Positions 8,513-17,287 of a stretch of DNA of 64,000 nt are shown one piece after another. Both the position numbers and the translations under genes were made by a program. The notes beneath the pieces were generated by a model. That model was not told where the DNA came from. It ran no database searches and saw nothing but the letters and a program-made list of their open reading frames with translations. Numbering within the stretch: the first letter of the stretch is position 1; each line of letters opens with the position of its first letter. The stretch lies in assembly GCF_004346165.1 (NCBI RefSeq), contig NZ_SLZZ01000011.1:58927-122926 (forward strand). The letters are read 5' to 3'. Origin of the DNA: Muricomes intestini (GTDB lineage: Bacteria; Bacillota; Clostridia; Lachnospirales; Lachnospiraceae).

Positions 8513-9371
8513 AACATTTTTCCCAGCGGCCGGATGCTCCGCAGGGGAGTACCAGTTTGTTACTGCTCACAGGAAGTCCGATTTCCTGTGAATCCACGGT
8601 TCCGCCCCATGCCTTTAGCTCTGTAGAGAGCATGTAGGTCAGGACTGCAGGTGCCAGGCCTGTGGTATATGAGTTGATGAGGAAGAAGATAGCATCCTTT
8701 GACAGGATCTGGGTACAAAGCTTGATTAAAGGATGGATCATATCTTCAATTTTCCATATTTCGCCTTTGGGCCCTCTTCCGTAGGAAGGGGGATCCATTA
8801 TGATTGCATCATAAGTATTGCCGCGGCGGTGTTCTCTTTCAACGAACTTCACACAATCGTCCACCAGCCAGCGGACAGGGGTGTCTCCCAACCCAGATGA
8901 AGACGCATTCTCCTTTGCCCAAGTGACCATACCCTTGGATGCATCTACATGGGTAACTTGGGCACCGGCAGCAGCAGCGGCAAGCGTGGCACCGCCTGTA
9001 TAAGCAAACAGATTCAATACTTTCACAGGATGTCCGGCTCCCTTGATTTTCCTGGAAAACCAATCCCAATTCACAGCCTGTTCAGGAAAAAGACCGGTAT
9101 GCTTAAAGCTGAATGGTTTCAGGTTAAATGTGAGATTCTTATAATGAATTTGCCACTGTTGGGGCAGATTAAAAAATTCCCATTCTCCTCCGCCCTTTTT
9201 GCTGCGGTGGTAATGTCCATTTGGCTGATTCCAGCTCTTATTTGTCCGCGGGGTATCCCAGATAACCTGGGGATCGGGGCGCACCAGAAAAAAATCCCCC
9301 CAGCGTTCCAGCTTCTCACCTCTTGAACAATCTATGACCTCATAATCTTTCCATTCATCTGCAATCCACAT
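8511..9371 (-). CDS. class I SAM-dependent RNA methyltransferase, RlmI-like
   Basis: A 286-residue methyltransferase. The SAM-binding motif I is VLNLFAYTGGATLAAAAAG, the acidic motif II is VTHVDASKGMV, and the catalytic motif IV is IIMDPPSYGRGPKG. This DPPSYG pattern is typical of RlmI/RlmK-type 23S rRNA cytosine/guanine methyltransferases, although the PUA domain of full RlmI is not recognisable. The N-terminal about 120 residues hold an uncharacterised domain rich in Trp. The start (9371) has AAAGGA a few bases upstream; a longer upstream reading frame is less likely. It is convergent with the sirtuin gene. Confidence 0.85.
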   Translation of the reverse strand: MWIADEWKDYEVIDCSRGEKLERWGDFFLVRPDPQVIWDTPRTNKSWNQPNGHYHRSKKGGGEWEFFNLPQQWQIHYKNLTFNLKPFSFKHTGLFPEQAVNWDWFSRKIKGAGHPVKVLNLFAYTGGATLAAAAAGAQVTHVDASKGMVTWAKENASSSGLGDTPVRWLVDDCVKFVEREHRRGNTYDAIIMDPPSYGRGPKGEIWKIEDMIHPLIKLCTQILSKDAIFFLINSYTTGLAPAVLTYMLSTELKAWGGTVDSQEIGLPVSSNKLVLPCGASGRWEKC

Positions 9372-9492
9372 ATATGTTATCCTTTCTTTGAGTTCCGCCT
9401 GCATAAAAATAAAAATCAGCAGAAAACTACACATATCATCTCATAAATACCTTTTTTTTTCAACCGAGAGTTAGAGCATCGACACAATTTGG

Positions 9493-9590
9493 ATAACAGT
9501 TTGGCCATATCAATTCTCAGCAGCATATGTATACGAAAGCAAACTTCCGCCTGCCTACGCTGCCGAAAATCCGCATAACTGAACTATTAC
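9493..9590. repeat. partial copy of the 202-bp inverted-end repeat (right module)
   Basis: The sequence from ATAACAGTTTGGCCAT to ATAACTGAACTATTAC matches only the right half of the full element at 52726-52927 (CAGCATATG...CGAAAGCAA...CTGCCTACGCTG). The inverted ends are partly decayed. This looks like an internal-deletion derivative. Confidence 0.75.
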
Positions 9591-9599
9591 AAATTCGAC

Positions 9600-9628
9600 T
9601 TTACTGAATCATAAATCAGTGATAGAAT
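9600..9628 (+). promoter_or_regulatory. candidate promoter of the selenium operon
   Basis: TTTACT (9600-9605), 17 bases, TAGAAT (9623-9628). The spacer holds an ACTGA...TCAGT inverted repeat (9603-9620). It is the best promoter-like match between the methyltransferase and yedF starts. The 457-base gap 9372-9828 otherwise holds three repeat copies and no gene. Confidence 0.45.
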
Positions 9629-9653
9629 ACATCTATAAGGCGATCTCGCCATA

Positions 9654-9725
9654 GTCAAAGACCCCGCAGCAGTCGCCAAATGGAAATGCAAGCATTTCCC
9701 CTTGGCTTGTTGCTCGCGGGAATAA
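9654..9725. repeat. truncated copy of the 131-bp GTCAAA repeat
   Basis: GTCAAAGACCCCGCAGCAG joins directly to TCGCCAAATGGAAATGCAAG and the following TTGCTCGCGGGAATAAA. It matches 26062-26192 and 51361-51490 but lacks their middle about 60 bases. It contains the GGAAATGC/GCATTTCC stem. Confidence 0.75.
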
Positions 9726-9754
9726 ATGTGCAGCAAATAACAGAAATGGCGAAT

Positions 9755-9808
9755 CAAATTGTAAAACAATTCAGAAAACGGGCCTCAAAAGGGTCAGACC
9801 CCGTTTTA
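9755..9808. repeat. dispersed hairpin repeat upstream of yedF
   Basis: CAAATTGTAAAACAATTCAG, then AAAACGGGCCTCAAAAGGGT, then CAGACCCCGTTTT. The arrangement is the same as at 48505-48556. It ends just before the yedF ribosome-binding site. Confidence 0.7.
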
Positions 9809-9828
9809 AAGTGAAAGGAGAAACAGAT

Positions 9829-10446
9829 ATGATTACAGTAAATGCTATGGGAGATGCCTGCCCAATTCCGGTAGTGAAGACGAAAAAGGCAATGCAGGCG
9901 ATGACAGAGCCGGATACTTTGGAGGTGCTTGTAGATAATGAGATTGCGGTACAGAATGTGACAAAGATGGCAAAAAGTTCCGGCGGTGATGTGACTTCTG
10001 AGAAGCTTGGCGAAAAGGAGTTTAAGATAGTTATCAAGATGAGCCAGGTTATGTCTGAGCTTAAAGCACAAGAGAAAGAGGAGGACGTGGATTGTATGCC
10101 GGACAGGAGAAAAGATACGATAGTTGTTATTTCCTCTGACAGAATGGGAAGCGGTAACGATGAGCTGGGGAAGGTACTGATAAAGGGCTTTATTTTTGCG
10201 GTAACACAGCTTGATGAGCTCCCTAAGGCAATACTTTTTTATAATGGCGGTGCACGCCTGACTTCTGAAGGTTCAGATTCTCTGGAGGATTTGAAGGGAC
10301 TGGAAGCCCAGGGGGTAGAGATTATGACCTGTGGGACATGCCTGGATTATTACGGACTGAAAGAAAAGCTTCGGGTGGGCTCAGTAACCAATATGTACAG
10401 TATTGTAGAAACAATGAATAATGCAGGAAAAATTATTCGTCCATAG
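9829..10446 (+). CDS. yedF: selenium metabolism protein YedF (TusA-like)
   Basis: A 205-residue protein. The N-terminal about 75 residues are a TusA/SirA-like sulfur-carrier domain with the CPIPVVKTKKAM motif; its cysteine is the likely S/Se carrier. The C-terminal domain (about 95-205) is DsrE/F-like, with CGTCLDYYG near the end. Proteins of this two-domain type sit next to selD in many selenoprotein-making bacteria, so a role in selenium delivery is inferred. ATG 9829 is chosen because the Shine-Dalgarno AAAGGAG (9814-9820) precedes it. First gene of the sel operon. Confidence 0.85.
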   Translation: MITVNAMGDACPIPVVKTKKAMQAMTEPDTLEVLVDNEIAVQNVTKMAKSSGGDVTSEKLGEKEFKIVIKMSQVMSELKAQEKEEDVDCMPDRRKDTIVVISSDRMGSGNDELGKVLIKGFIFAVTQLDELPKAILFYNGGARLTSEGSDSLEDLKGLEAQGVEIMTCGTCLDYYGLKEKLRVGSVTNMYSIVETMNNAGKIIRP

Positions 10447-10483
10447 CAGGGTGAAGCAGACTGGAAAGAAAGGTGGATATAGC

Positions 10484-11533
10484 ATGAAAACAGGCAAGGA
10501 AATACGTCTGACTCAGATGGCAAAAACAGCCGGATGAGCGGCTAAAATAGGTCCTGAGACCCTTGCCCAGGTTCTGGGTAAGCTGCCTAAATTCCAGGAT
10601 GAGAATCTCATGGTTGGAATTGAAACATCAGATGACGCGGCAATCTACAAGGTTACGGAGGACATCGCAATGATTCAGACCGTGGACTTTTTCACTCCGG
10701 TCGTAGATGATCCTTATACGTTTGGCCAGATTGCGGCGGCAAATGCCCTGAGTGATGTCTATGCGATGGGCGGGGAGCCGAAGGTTGCCTTAAATATTGT
10801 CGGCTTTCCAAACTGCCTGGACCCGGAGATTTTGGGTGAAATACTAAAAGGCGGAGCGGATAAAGTAAAGGAAGCCGGTGCAGTTCTGGTGGGAGGACAC
10901 TCTGTTCAGGATGATGAACCGAAATATGGGCTAAGCGTATCTGGTTTTGTGCATCCGGATAAAATATTCAAAAATTACGGATGCAGACCGGGGGATGTGC
11001 TCATATTAACGAAACAGATCGGGAGCGGCATCATCAATACGGCGGTAAAAGCCGAGATGGCTTCTGCATTGGCCGAGAGGGAGTCCGCCATAGTTATGGC
11101 TTCCCTGAATAAAAAGGCCAAAGAGGCGCTGGAGTCTTACCCTGTCAATGCATGTACGGACATTACCGGTTTCGGGCTTCTGGGTCATTGTATGGAGATG
11201 GCTTCCGCAAGTGATGTGACAATGGAAATCTATGTCCATGACGTTGCATATATGAAGGAAGCAGCAGATTATGCAAAAATGGGCCTGGTGCCGGCTGGCA
11301 CGTACAAAAATAGAGAGCACAGTATAGAGCTGGTAGATGCAGGAAATGTGGATGAATATTATTTAGACTTGTTATATGATCCGCAGACTTCCGGCGGACT
11401 CTTGTTTAGCCTGCCGGAAAAATATTTATCGGAAGCTTTAGCAGATTTAAAAGAAAAAAAACTTGATACGGAAGTTTCGGTTATCGGGAGAGTTACAGAA
11501 AAGAAAGAAAAATTTATCTGCCTATGCCCATAA
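10484..11533 (+). CDS. selD: selenide, water dikinase, selenocysteine-containing
   Basis: SelD makes selenophosphate from selenide and ATP, the selenium donor for Sec-tRNA synthesis. The full product is 349 residues if the in-frame TGA at codon 18 (10535-10537) is read as selenocysteine: the sequence runs MAKTAGUAAKIGPETL. This is the position of the catalytic Cys17/Sec of known SelD proteins. Downstream motifs include the AIYKVTEDIAMIQTVDFF segment, GGHSVQDDEPKYGLSVSG and DPQTSGGLLFSLP. An AGGTGG site precedes ATG 10484. Taking ATG 10610 as the start would remove the catalytic and ATP-binding N-terminus. Expression of SelD thus depends on its own pathway. Confidence 0.93.
10535..10581 (+). 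promoter_or_regulatory. selD UGA recoding site with candidate SECIS
   Basis: TGA at 10535-10537 in frame. Two hairpins follow: GGTC-CTGA-GACC (10550-10561) and TTGCCCAG-GTT-CTGGGTAA (10563-10581). Bacterial SECIS elements lie just after the UGA and present a G-containing apical loop to SelB. The second hairpin is stronger but somewhat distal, so which one functions is uncertain. Confidence 0.5.
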
Positions 11534-11575
11534 TGTGAGGCTGACGGTCAGAAAATATGTCATAGGGAGTGGGGA

Positions 11576-13030
11576 ATGGATAAAAATCTGTTATTCCGCA
11601 GAATTCCAAAGGTGGACATTCTGATGGAAGAAGAATGTATTAAAAAACTGGTAGAAGAGTACGGCTATGATAGTGTGCTGGAGGCTGTCCGAATAGAGCA
11701 GGACAAGCTCCGGGCTTATATTGGCACTTGTGAAAATGAAGAGGAGGGCCAAAGCAGAATTGACGGACTTCTAGAGAGAATAGAATTAACCGTTTTGGCC
11801 ATGAACAGGCCGAATATGACACGTGTCTTAAACGGCACAGGGACGATTCTGCATACGAACCTGGGGCGTGCCCCTCTGGGCAGTGAACACCTGCAACGGG
11901 TCATTTATATAGCAGGCGGGTACTCTAATCTGGAGTATGACCTGGAGGCGGGAAAACGGGGAGAGCGGTATTCTCATTTTGAAAAACTGCTCTGCAGGAT
12001 TACCGGGGCGGAGGCAGCTATGGCTGTCAACAATAATGCTGCGGCCGTCTTGCTGATTTTAAGCTCCCTGGCAAAGGGCGGAGAGGCTGTTGTGTCCCGT
12101 GGAGAGCTGGTGGAGGTGGGGGGAAAATTCCGGATCCCCGATGTGATGGAGCAAAGCGGTGCGTCTCTGGTGGAAGTGGGAGCAACCAATAAGACCCATT
12201 TATCAGATTATGAGAAGGCAATCACGGAGGCGTCGAAAGCACTGCTGAAGGTGCATACAAGCAATTACCGTATTGTCGGGTTCACGGAGTCTGTCCCGGT
12301 AGCGGAGCTGGTACCTCTCGGGCGGCAGCATGGCATACCGGTCATTGAAGACTTGGGGAGCGGCGTACTGGTGGATTTGAGCAAGTACGGCCTGACCTAT
12401 GAACCTACAGTACAGGATTCTGTGAAAAACGGAGCAGACGTGGTGTGCTTCAGTGGTGATAAGCTGCTGGGCGGCCCCCAGGCCGGGATTATTGTTGGGA
12501 AGAAGATTTATATTGATCTGATGAAGAAAAACCCTCTTACGAGAGCTCTGCGCATTGACAAATTTACGGCGTCGGCCCTGGAGGCTGTTCTCAGAGAATA
12601 TTTGTCGGAAGAGAAAGCAATACAAAATATACCGGTTTTAAATATGATTACAAGGACACCGGAAGAAATAAAGCAAAAGGCAAAAAAGTTCCACAGAATG
12701 TTAAAGCGGGCCGGACTGAAGGCGGAAATTGGTATTGAAGAATGTGAATCTCAGATTGGCGGAGGATCTTTGCCTCTGGAGCGCATTCCAAGTACGGGGG
12801 TGACGATCCATCCTCTGGAGATTAGTACACCTGAGTTGGAAGAGAGACTCAGGCATTTTCCGGTGCCTGTGATAGGACGGACTGTAAACGACAGAATCCT
12901 GCTGGATATGAGGACTTTTGAAACAAGGTATATGACCTACTTTGCAAAAGTTCTGAAGGAGCTGAATGTTCTGGAAAAGGAAGGAAACGGATATGAAGCA
13001 CATTATTATCGGGACAGCGGGCCATATTGA
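11576..13030 (+). CDS. selA: L-seryl-tRNA(Sec) selenium transferase
   Basis: A 484-residue PLP enzyme that converts Ser-tRNA(Sec) to Sec-tRNA(Sec) with selenophosphate. The PLP lysine is Lys296 in FSGDKLLGGPQAG, matching the known position in bacterial SelA. Also visible: the N-terminal tRNA-binding domain (1-75), NRPNMTRVLNGTGTILHTNLGR, and the C-terminal RTVNDRILLDMRTF. Length is typical (about 460-480). The start has AGGGAGTGGGG directly upstream. It overlaps selB by 38 bases, suggesting translational coupling. Confidence 0.96.
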   Translation: MDKNLLFRRIPKVDILMEEECIKKLVEEYGYDSVLEAVRIEQDKLRAYIGTCENEEEGQSRIDGLLERIELTVLAMNRPNMTRVLNGTGTILHTNLGRAPLGSEHLQRVIYIAGGYSNLEYDLEAGKRGERYSHFEKLLCRITGAEAAMAVNNNAAAVLLILSSLAKGGEAVVSRGELVEVGGKFRIPDVMEQSGASLVEVGATNKTHLSDYEKAITEASKALLKVHTSNYRIVGFTESVPVAELVPLGRQHGIPVIEDLGSGVLVDLSKYGLTYEPTVQDSVKNGADVVCFSGDKLLGGPQAGIIVGKKIYIDLMKKNPLTRALRIDKFTASALEAVLREYLSEEKAIQNIPVLNMITRTPEEIKQKAKKFHRMLKRAGLKAEIGIEECESQIGGGSLPLERIPSTGVTIHPLEISTPELEERLRHFPVPVIGRTVNDRILLDMRTFETRYMTYFAKVLKELNVLEKEGNGYEAHYYRDSGPY

Positions 13031-14909
13031 TCATGGGAAAACTACCCTGATAAAAGCGCTGACCGGACGGAATACGGACAGATGGGAGGAGGAGCAGCGC
13101 AGAGGAATCACCATTGACCTGGGCTTTACGTATTTTGATTTGAAAAATGGAACCCGGGCTGGGATTATTGATGTTCCCGGCCATGAGAAATTTATCAACA
13201 ATATGGTTGCAGGTGTAGTGGGGATGGATTTGGTGCTGCTTGTAGTTGCGGCCGATGAAGGCATTATGCCGCAGACAAGAGAGCATATAGATATTCTGGA
13301 AATGCTGGGTGTAAAAAAGAGCATTCTTGTCCTGAATAAATGTGATCTTGTGGATGACGAGTGGCTGGAGATGGTGGAAGAGGAAATTCAGGAGGAATTA
13401 AGCGGAACATTTCTCGAAAATGCTCCTGTAGTAAAAGTTTCCGCTGTGACAGGCCAGGGTATTCCGGAATTGATTGATAGAATTGAACACGTGAGTGAGG
13501 AAGAAGTAGAAGAAAAGGATGTGCATACGATTCCCAGGCTGCCTGTAGACAGAGTATTCTCCCTGTCTGGTTTTGGTACCATTGTGACAGGGACTCTGAT
13601 AAGCGGAGTCATTCGAAAAGAAGATACTCTGGAGATGTTCCCAGGCGGACAGGAGTGTAAAATACGGAGTATTCAGGTGCACAGCTGTCCGGTGGATACG
13701 TGTTATGCAGGGCAGCGTGTGGCAATTAATATTTCCAATCTAAAGAAAAAAGAACTTAAAAGAGGGTGTGTACTGGCTCCTACGGGGAGCATGAAGGATT
13801 CCCGGCTTATGGACGTGAAGCTTGAAGTTCTCAATTCCAGCATGCGGATGCTCTCCAACAACATACGTCTGCATTTTTTCAGCGGTACCAGTGAGGTATT
13901 GTGTCGCGCTGTTTTATTAGGGGATGAAACACTTGGACCGGGCGAGAGTGGGTATGTGCAGCTTCGCATGGAAGAAGACGTGGCATTTCGGCGTGGAGAC
14001 CGGTTCATTGTGCGTTTCTATTCTCCTATGGAAACTGTTGGCGGCGGCGTGATTCTGGAGCCCAACGCAGCAAAGAAAAAACGGTTCTCACCGGAAATAC
14101 TTGAGAGTTTGAAACAAAAAGAGTCCGGCAGTGCCACAGATGTAATTGAACTGCATGTGAGGGATTACCGCGACACGATGGCGACAGTGTCTGAACTTGC
14201 CAGACTCACCGCTCTCTCTGTGGAAGAAGCGGCAACTGCGGTGAGGGAACTGGAAAGCCAGGGCCTTGTATGCGTATTTCCCATGAAAAAGGATATTTAT
14301 GTATGGCACAGCAGAGATGAACAGGAGTACAGAGAACAAATCTTGAAAGCCCTGGAAAATTTCGTGAAGAAATATCCGTACCGTTATGGAATGCCAAAAG
14401 CGGAAGTGCACAGCACATTTATGAGGAAGGTAAAGCCAAATGTGTTTGACAGGTATATAGAGTTCCTGACAGAGCATGAACTATTAACACGTTGTGGAGA
14501 ATACCTGGCGCCTATAGGATATAAGGTGAACAAGGATGAGACTTACGGGAAGGTAAGAAAAAAGCTTTTCAGTGTCTTAGAATCTGCCCGATATGATTTC
14601 CAAAAAGTTACGGATATTAATTTTGGCAATGTGCCGCCCCAGACAGTGGAGGACATTCTTCTGCTTATGGCGGGCGATGGGGAAATCGTAAAGGTAGCGG
14701 AGGAAATGTACACCTTAACTGCATACATGGAGGCTGCAAAAGAAAAGATTGTAAGCAAGCTGAAGGCAGACGGAAAAATTACTATTGCAGAGATACGTGA
14801 TATGTTTGGCACAAGCAGAAAAAGCGCAAAACCGATTTTAGAATATATGGACAGCATCAAAGTGACCAGGAAAACCGGTGCGGAGAGTGAAAGGATATCG
14901 AACCTATGA
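12993..14909 (+). CDS. selB: selenocysteine-specific translation elongation factor
   Basis: A 638-residue EF-Tu-like GTPase that carries Sec-tRNA to UGA codons next to a SECIS. GTP-binding motifs: GTAGHIDHGKTTL (G1), DVPGHEKFINNM (G3) and LNKCDLVDD (G4). Domains II and III follow (about 175-345). The C-terminal about 270 residues are the winged-helix repeats that bind SECIS RNA. Start ATG 12993 follows AAGGAAGG; the upstream frame from 12966 lies within selA and lacks a site. Stop overlaps the next start as ATGA. Confidence 0.96.
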   Translation: MKHIIIGTAGHIDHGKTTLIKALTGRNTDRWEEEQRRGITIDLGFTYFDLKNGTRAGIIDVPGHEKFINNMVAGVVGMDLVLLVVAADEGIMPQTREHIDILEMLGVKKSILVLNKCDLVDDEWLEMVEEEIQEELSGTFLENAPVVKVSAVTGQGIPELIDRIEHVSEEEVEEKDVHTIPRLPVDRVFSLSGFGTIVTGTLISGVIRKEDTLEMFPGGQECKIRSIQVHSCPVDTCYAGQRVAINISNLKKKELKRGCVLAPTGSMKDSRLMDVKLEVLNSSMRMLSNNIRLHFFSGTSEVLCRAVLLGDETLGPGESGYVQLRMEEDVAFRRGDRFIVRFYSPMETVGGGVILEPNAAKKKRFSPEILESLKQKESGSATDVIELHVRDYRDTMATVSELARLTALSVEEAATAVRELESQGLVCVFPMKKDIYVWHSRDEQEYREQILKALENFVKKYPYRYGMPKAEVHSTFMRKVKPNVFDRYIEFLTEHELLTRCGEYLAPIGYKVNKDETYGKVRKKLFSVLESARYDFQKVTDINFGNVPPQTVEDILLLMAGDGEIVKVAEEMYTLTAYMEAAKEKIVSKLKADGKITIAEIRDMFGTSRKSAKPILEYMDSIKVTRKTGAESERISNL

Positions 14910-15826
14910 ATCTGAAACAATTAGAAGCGTTTGTATCAATAGCGGACGAGGGAAGCTTTTCCCGGGCGGCCAAAAGCCTCTTTTTGACCCAGCCTACTGT
15001 AAGTGCACATATTTCTTCTCTGGAGCAGGAACTGAATGTACGTCTGTTTGTAAGGAATACGAAGGAAGTTCATCTGTCGGAAGACGGAAAAGTGCTGTAC
15101 GGCTATGCAAAACAAATGATTTCTCTGGAAAAGCAGATAGAGATGGCTTTCGATAAAACCCGGAAAGAAGGAAGCCACTGCATCCGCATTGCAGCATCCA
15201 GTGTCCCGGCCCAGTATCTGGTTCCGCAGATACTGGAGAGGTTCAGCAGAAAATACCCACAGGAGCAATTCAAGTTAATGGAAACAGACAGCGCCAAGGT
15301 TGTGGAACAGGTTGTGAATTATAACGTGGATATAGGGTTTACCGGAACGGTGTTTGAAAAAAAATACTGTGAGTATATACCTTTTTATGAGGATGAATTG
15401 GTTGTGATTACCCCTAACTCTGAGAAATTCAGAAAGCTGAAAGAGGCAGAAAACAATCAGCCCGGAGAAAGTAATGAAAGCAAGATGTGGATACAGAATG
15501 AAGCTGTTATTTTAAGAGAGGAGGGTTCCGGTACCCGCAAAGAGGCAGAAAGACTTCTAAAAAGTATGGGAATCAATATTGATAAACTGAATATTGTGGC
15601 AAGCATGGAAAACTCAGAAACAATAAAGCGTTCTGTCAGCAGAGGAATCGGAATTTCTGTTTTATCCCGTCTGGCAGCAGAAGAGGAACTGCGGGAAGGG
15701 AAGATATTGGGATTTTCTCTCGGAGGCGGCAATAAAGGGAGCAGGAACATTAACATAGTTTATAATAAAAACTTCCAGATGTCTGCCCTCACTGAAAAAT
15801 TTCTGCGGATTGTCAAAGGAGAGTGA
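14906..15826 (+). CDS. LysR-family regulator associated with selenium metabolism
   Basis: A 306-residue LysR protein. The N-terminal winged helix (1-60) shows LEAFVSIADEGSFSRAAKSL and QPTVSAHISSLEQEL. The C-terminal effector domain (about 90-300) is a periplasmic-binding-like fold, with an EGSGTRKEAERL anion-binding-type segment resembling sulfur-metabolism LysR proteins. It overlaps selB by four bases, and such regulators are recurrent in selenium operons. Its effector and targets are not visible; regulation of this operon by sulfur or selenium status is inference. Confidence 0.87.
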   Translation: MNLKQLEAFVSIADEGSFSRAAKSLFLTQPTVSAHISSLEQELNVRLFVRNTKEVHLSEDGKVLYGYAKQMISLEKQIEMAFDKTRKEGSHCIRIAASSVPAQYLVPQILERFSRKYPQEQFKLMETDSAKVVEQVVNYNVDIGFTGTVFEKKYCEYIPFYEDELVVITPNSEKFRKLKEAENNQPGESNESKMWIQNEAVILREEGSGTRKEAERLLKSMGINIDKLNIVASMENSETIKRSVSRGIGISVLSRLAAEEELREGKILGFSLGGGNKGSRNINIVYNKNFQMSALTEKFLRIVKGE

Positions 15827-15831
15827 GTTTG

Positions 15832-16968
15832 GTGATATACATGGATAATGCGGCGACAACGCTGCATAAACCGCCCCAGGTGGCAAAGGCCATAGTCCAG
15901 GCCCTGAATTCAATAGGAAACGCAGGAAGGGGGGCTACGGAAGCATCTCTTGGGGCGTCCAGAGTCATTTATGATACAAGAGAGAAGCTGTGCCGTCTTT
16001 TTGGCGGGGAAAGTCCGAATCGGATTGTGTTTACGGCAAATTCAACGGAAAGCCTGAATATTGCGATTAAGGGGATTTTGAATCCGGGCGATCATGTGAT
16101 CACTACAGTCCTGGAGCATAATTCTGTCCTCCGTCCCCTGTATGAGTGCCGGGAACGGGGAATTGAGTTGACGATTCTGGGATGTGACGGGAAAGGAAAT
16201 ATTTCCTGTGAAAATATAGAGAGTGCAGTCAAGGAAAATACAAGAGCAATCGTCTGTACTCACGGCTCAAATTTAACCGGAAATATGATTGATATAAGTG
16301 CTGTGGGTGCTATTGCCGAAAAGCACCATGTATTGTTTGTAGTGGATGCTTCTCAGACGGCAGGGGTATTTCCTGTCGATGTGCAGAAAATGAAAATAGA
16401 TATTCTTTGCTTTACGGGGCATAAAAGCCTGCGGGGCCCCCAGGGAACAGGCGGAATGTATGTTAGGACCGGAGTTGGAGTAAGGCCTCTGCTGAGCGGC
16501 GGCAGCGGTGTGGATACCTACAATATCCATCATCCAAAGGAGATGCCGACGGCTTTGGAGGCAGGCACGCTGAATGGACATGGGATTGCCGGGTTAAATG
16601 CCGCCCTTTCCTATCTGGAGGAAATAGGTATGGATTCAGTCCGGGCGCAGGAGCTTTCTCTAATGCGTATGTTTTATGAGGGGATATGTGGTATTCCGGG
16701 TGTAAAGGTTTATGGCGATTTCGAGACAAGACAGAGATGCCCTATTGTATCTTTCAATATTGGAGACTACGATTCCTCTGAAGTGAGCGATGAGCTGTTT
16801 TCAGTTTATGGTATTGCAACCCGGCCCGGGGCACACTGTGCACCGCTGATGCATAAAGCCCTTGGAACAAAAGACCAGGGAGCTGTAAGATTTAGCTTTT
16901 CCCATTACAATACAGAGGAAGAAGTGCAAACGGCAATTGAGGCTGTTAGAAAATTAGCGGAAGATTGA
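15832..16968 (+). CDS. cysteine desulfurase / selenocysteine lyase family aminotransferase
   Basis: A class V PLP enzyme of about 378 residues. Seen: MDNAATTLHKP at the start, TEHNS-like VLEHNSVLRPL, the PLP lysine in FTGHKSLRGPQGTGG, and the catalytic cysteine in RPGAHCAPLMHKALGT. It is likely to release S or Se from cysteine or selenocysteine and to pass Se to SelD, an inference from its place between the selenium regulator and DUF3343. Start is ambiguous: TTG 15829 has the best Shine-Dalgarno spacing, while GTG 15832 gives the usual MIYxDNAAT start. Both follow AGGAG at 15817-15821. Confidence 0.88.
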   Translation: MIYMDNAATTLHKPPQVAKAIVQALNSIGNAGRGATEASLGASRVIYDTREKLCRLFGGESPNRIVFTANSTESLNIAIKGILNPGDHVITTVLEHNSVLRPLYECRERGIELTILGCDGKGNISCENIESAVKENTRAIVCTHGSNLTGNMIDISAVGAIAEKHHVLFVVDASQTAGVFPVDVQKMKIDILCFTGHKSLRGPQGTGGMYVRTGVGVRPLLSGGSGVDTYNIHHPKEMPTALEAGTLNGHGIAGLNAALSYLEEIGMDSVRAQELSLMRMFYEGICGIPGVKVYGDFETRQRCPIVSFNIGDYDSSEVSDELFSVYGIATRPGAHCAPLMHKALGTKDQGAVRFSFSHYNTEEEVQTAIEAVRKLAED

Positions 16969-16981
16969 AAGAGAAAATGAT

Positions 16982-17218
16982 ATGAGAAAAAAAGAATTGA
17001 AATTAATTGTCACATTTCACACGACCACAGATGCAATGGCGATGGAAAAAATGTGTAAAGAACAGAATATTTCCGGACGTCTGATCCCGGTGCCCCGTGC
17101 AATTTCGGCGGGCTGCGGACTTTCCTGGTGTGCTGATCCAAAGCAAAGTGAGATAATTAGCACCGAAATGAAGCGTGCCGGCATAAAAGCACAGGCATTG
17201 CAGGAGTGCATGGTCTGA
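16982..17218 (+). CDS. DUF3343 protein, putative Se/S carrier
   Basis: A 78-residue protein with the DUF3343 pattern: an N-terminal FHTTTDAMAMEKMCK segment, the RLIPVPRAISAGCGLSWC core and a short alpha/beta tail. Two cysteines in GCGLSWC are well placed to carry sulfur or selenium. Members accompany cysteine desulfurases and YedF in selenium loci, so it may accept Se from the preceding enzyme and pass it to SelD. That role is inference. Last gene of the sel operon; a strong terminator follows at 17244. Confidence 0.8.
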   Translation: MRKKELKLIVTFHTTTDAMAMEKMCKEQNISGRLIPVPRAISAGCGLSWCADPKQSEIISTEMKRAGIKAQALQECMV

Positions 17219-17243
17219 TAGGAAAACAAACTGTATAGGGGAT

Positions 17244-17287
17244 GGGAAAAATAGAAGGTGCCGCAGCGGGCACCTTCTATTTTTCCC
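17244..17287. terminator. bidirectional rho-independent terminator
   Basis: A 19-base perfect inverted repeat (GGGAAAAATAGAAGGTGCC, six-base loop, complement). A-rich and T-rich flanks let it work for the sel operon on the plus strand and for the membrane protein gene on the minus strand. The last codons of the minus-strand gene overlap it. Confidence 0.93.

Noticed and set aside
10610..11533. selD as a shorter protein starting at the ATG at 10610
   Set aside because: The 126 bases upstream continue the SelD homology in the same frame after the TGA at 10535, with a Shine-Dalgarno before 10484. Sec at this position is well known for SelD.
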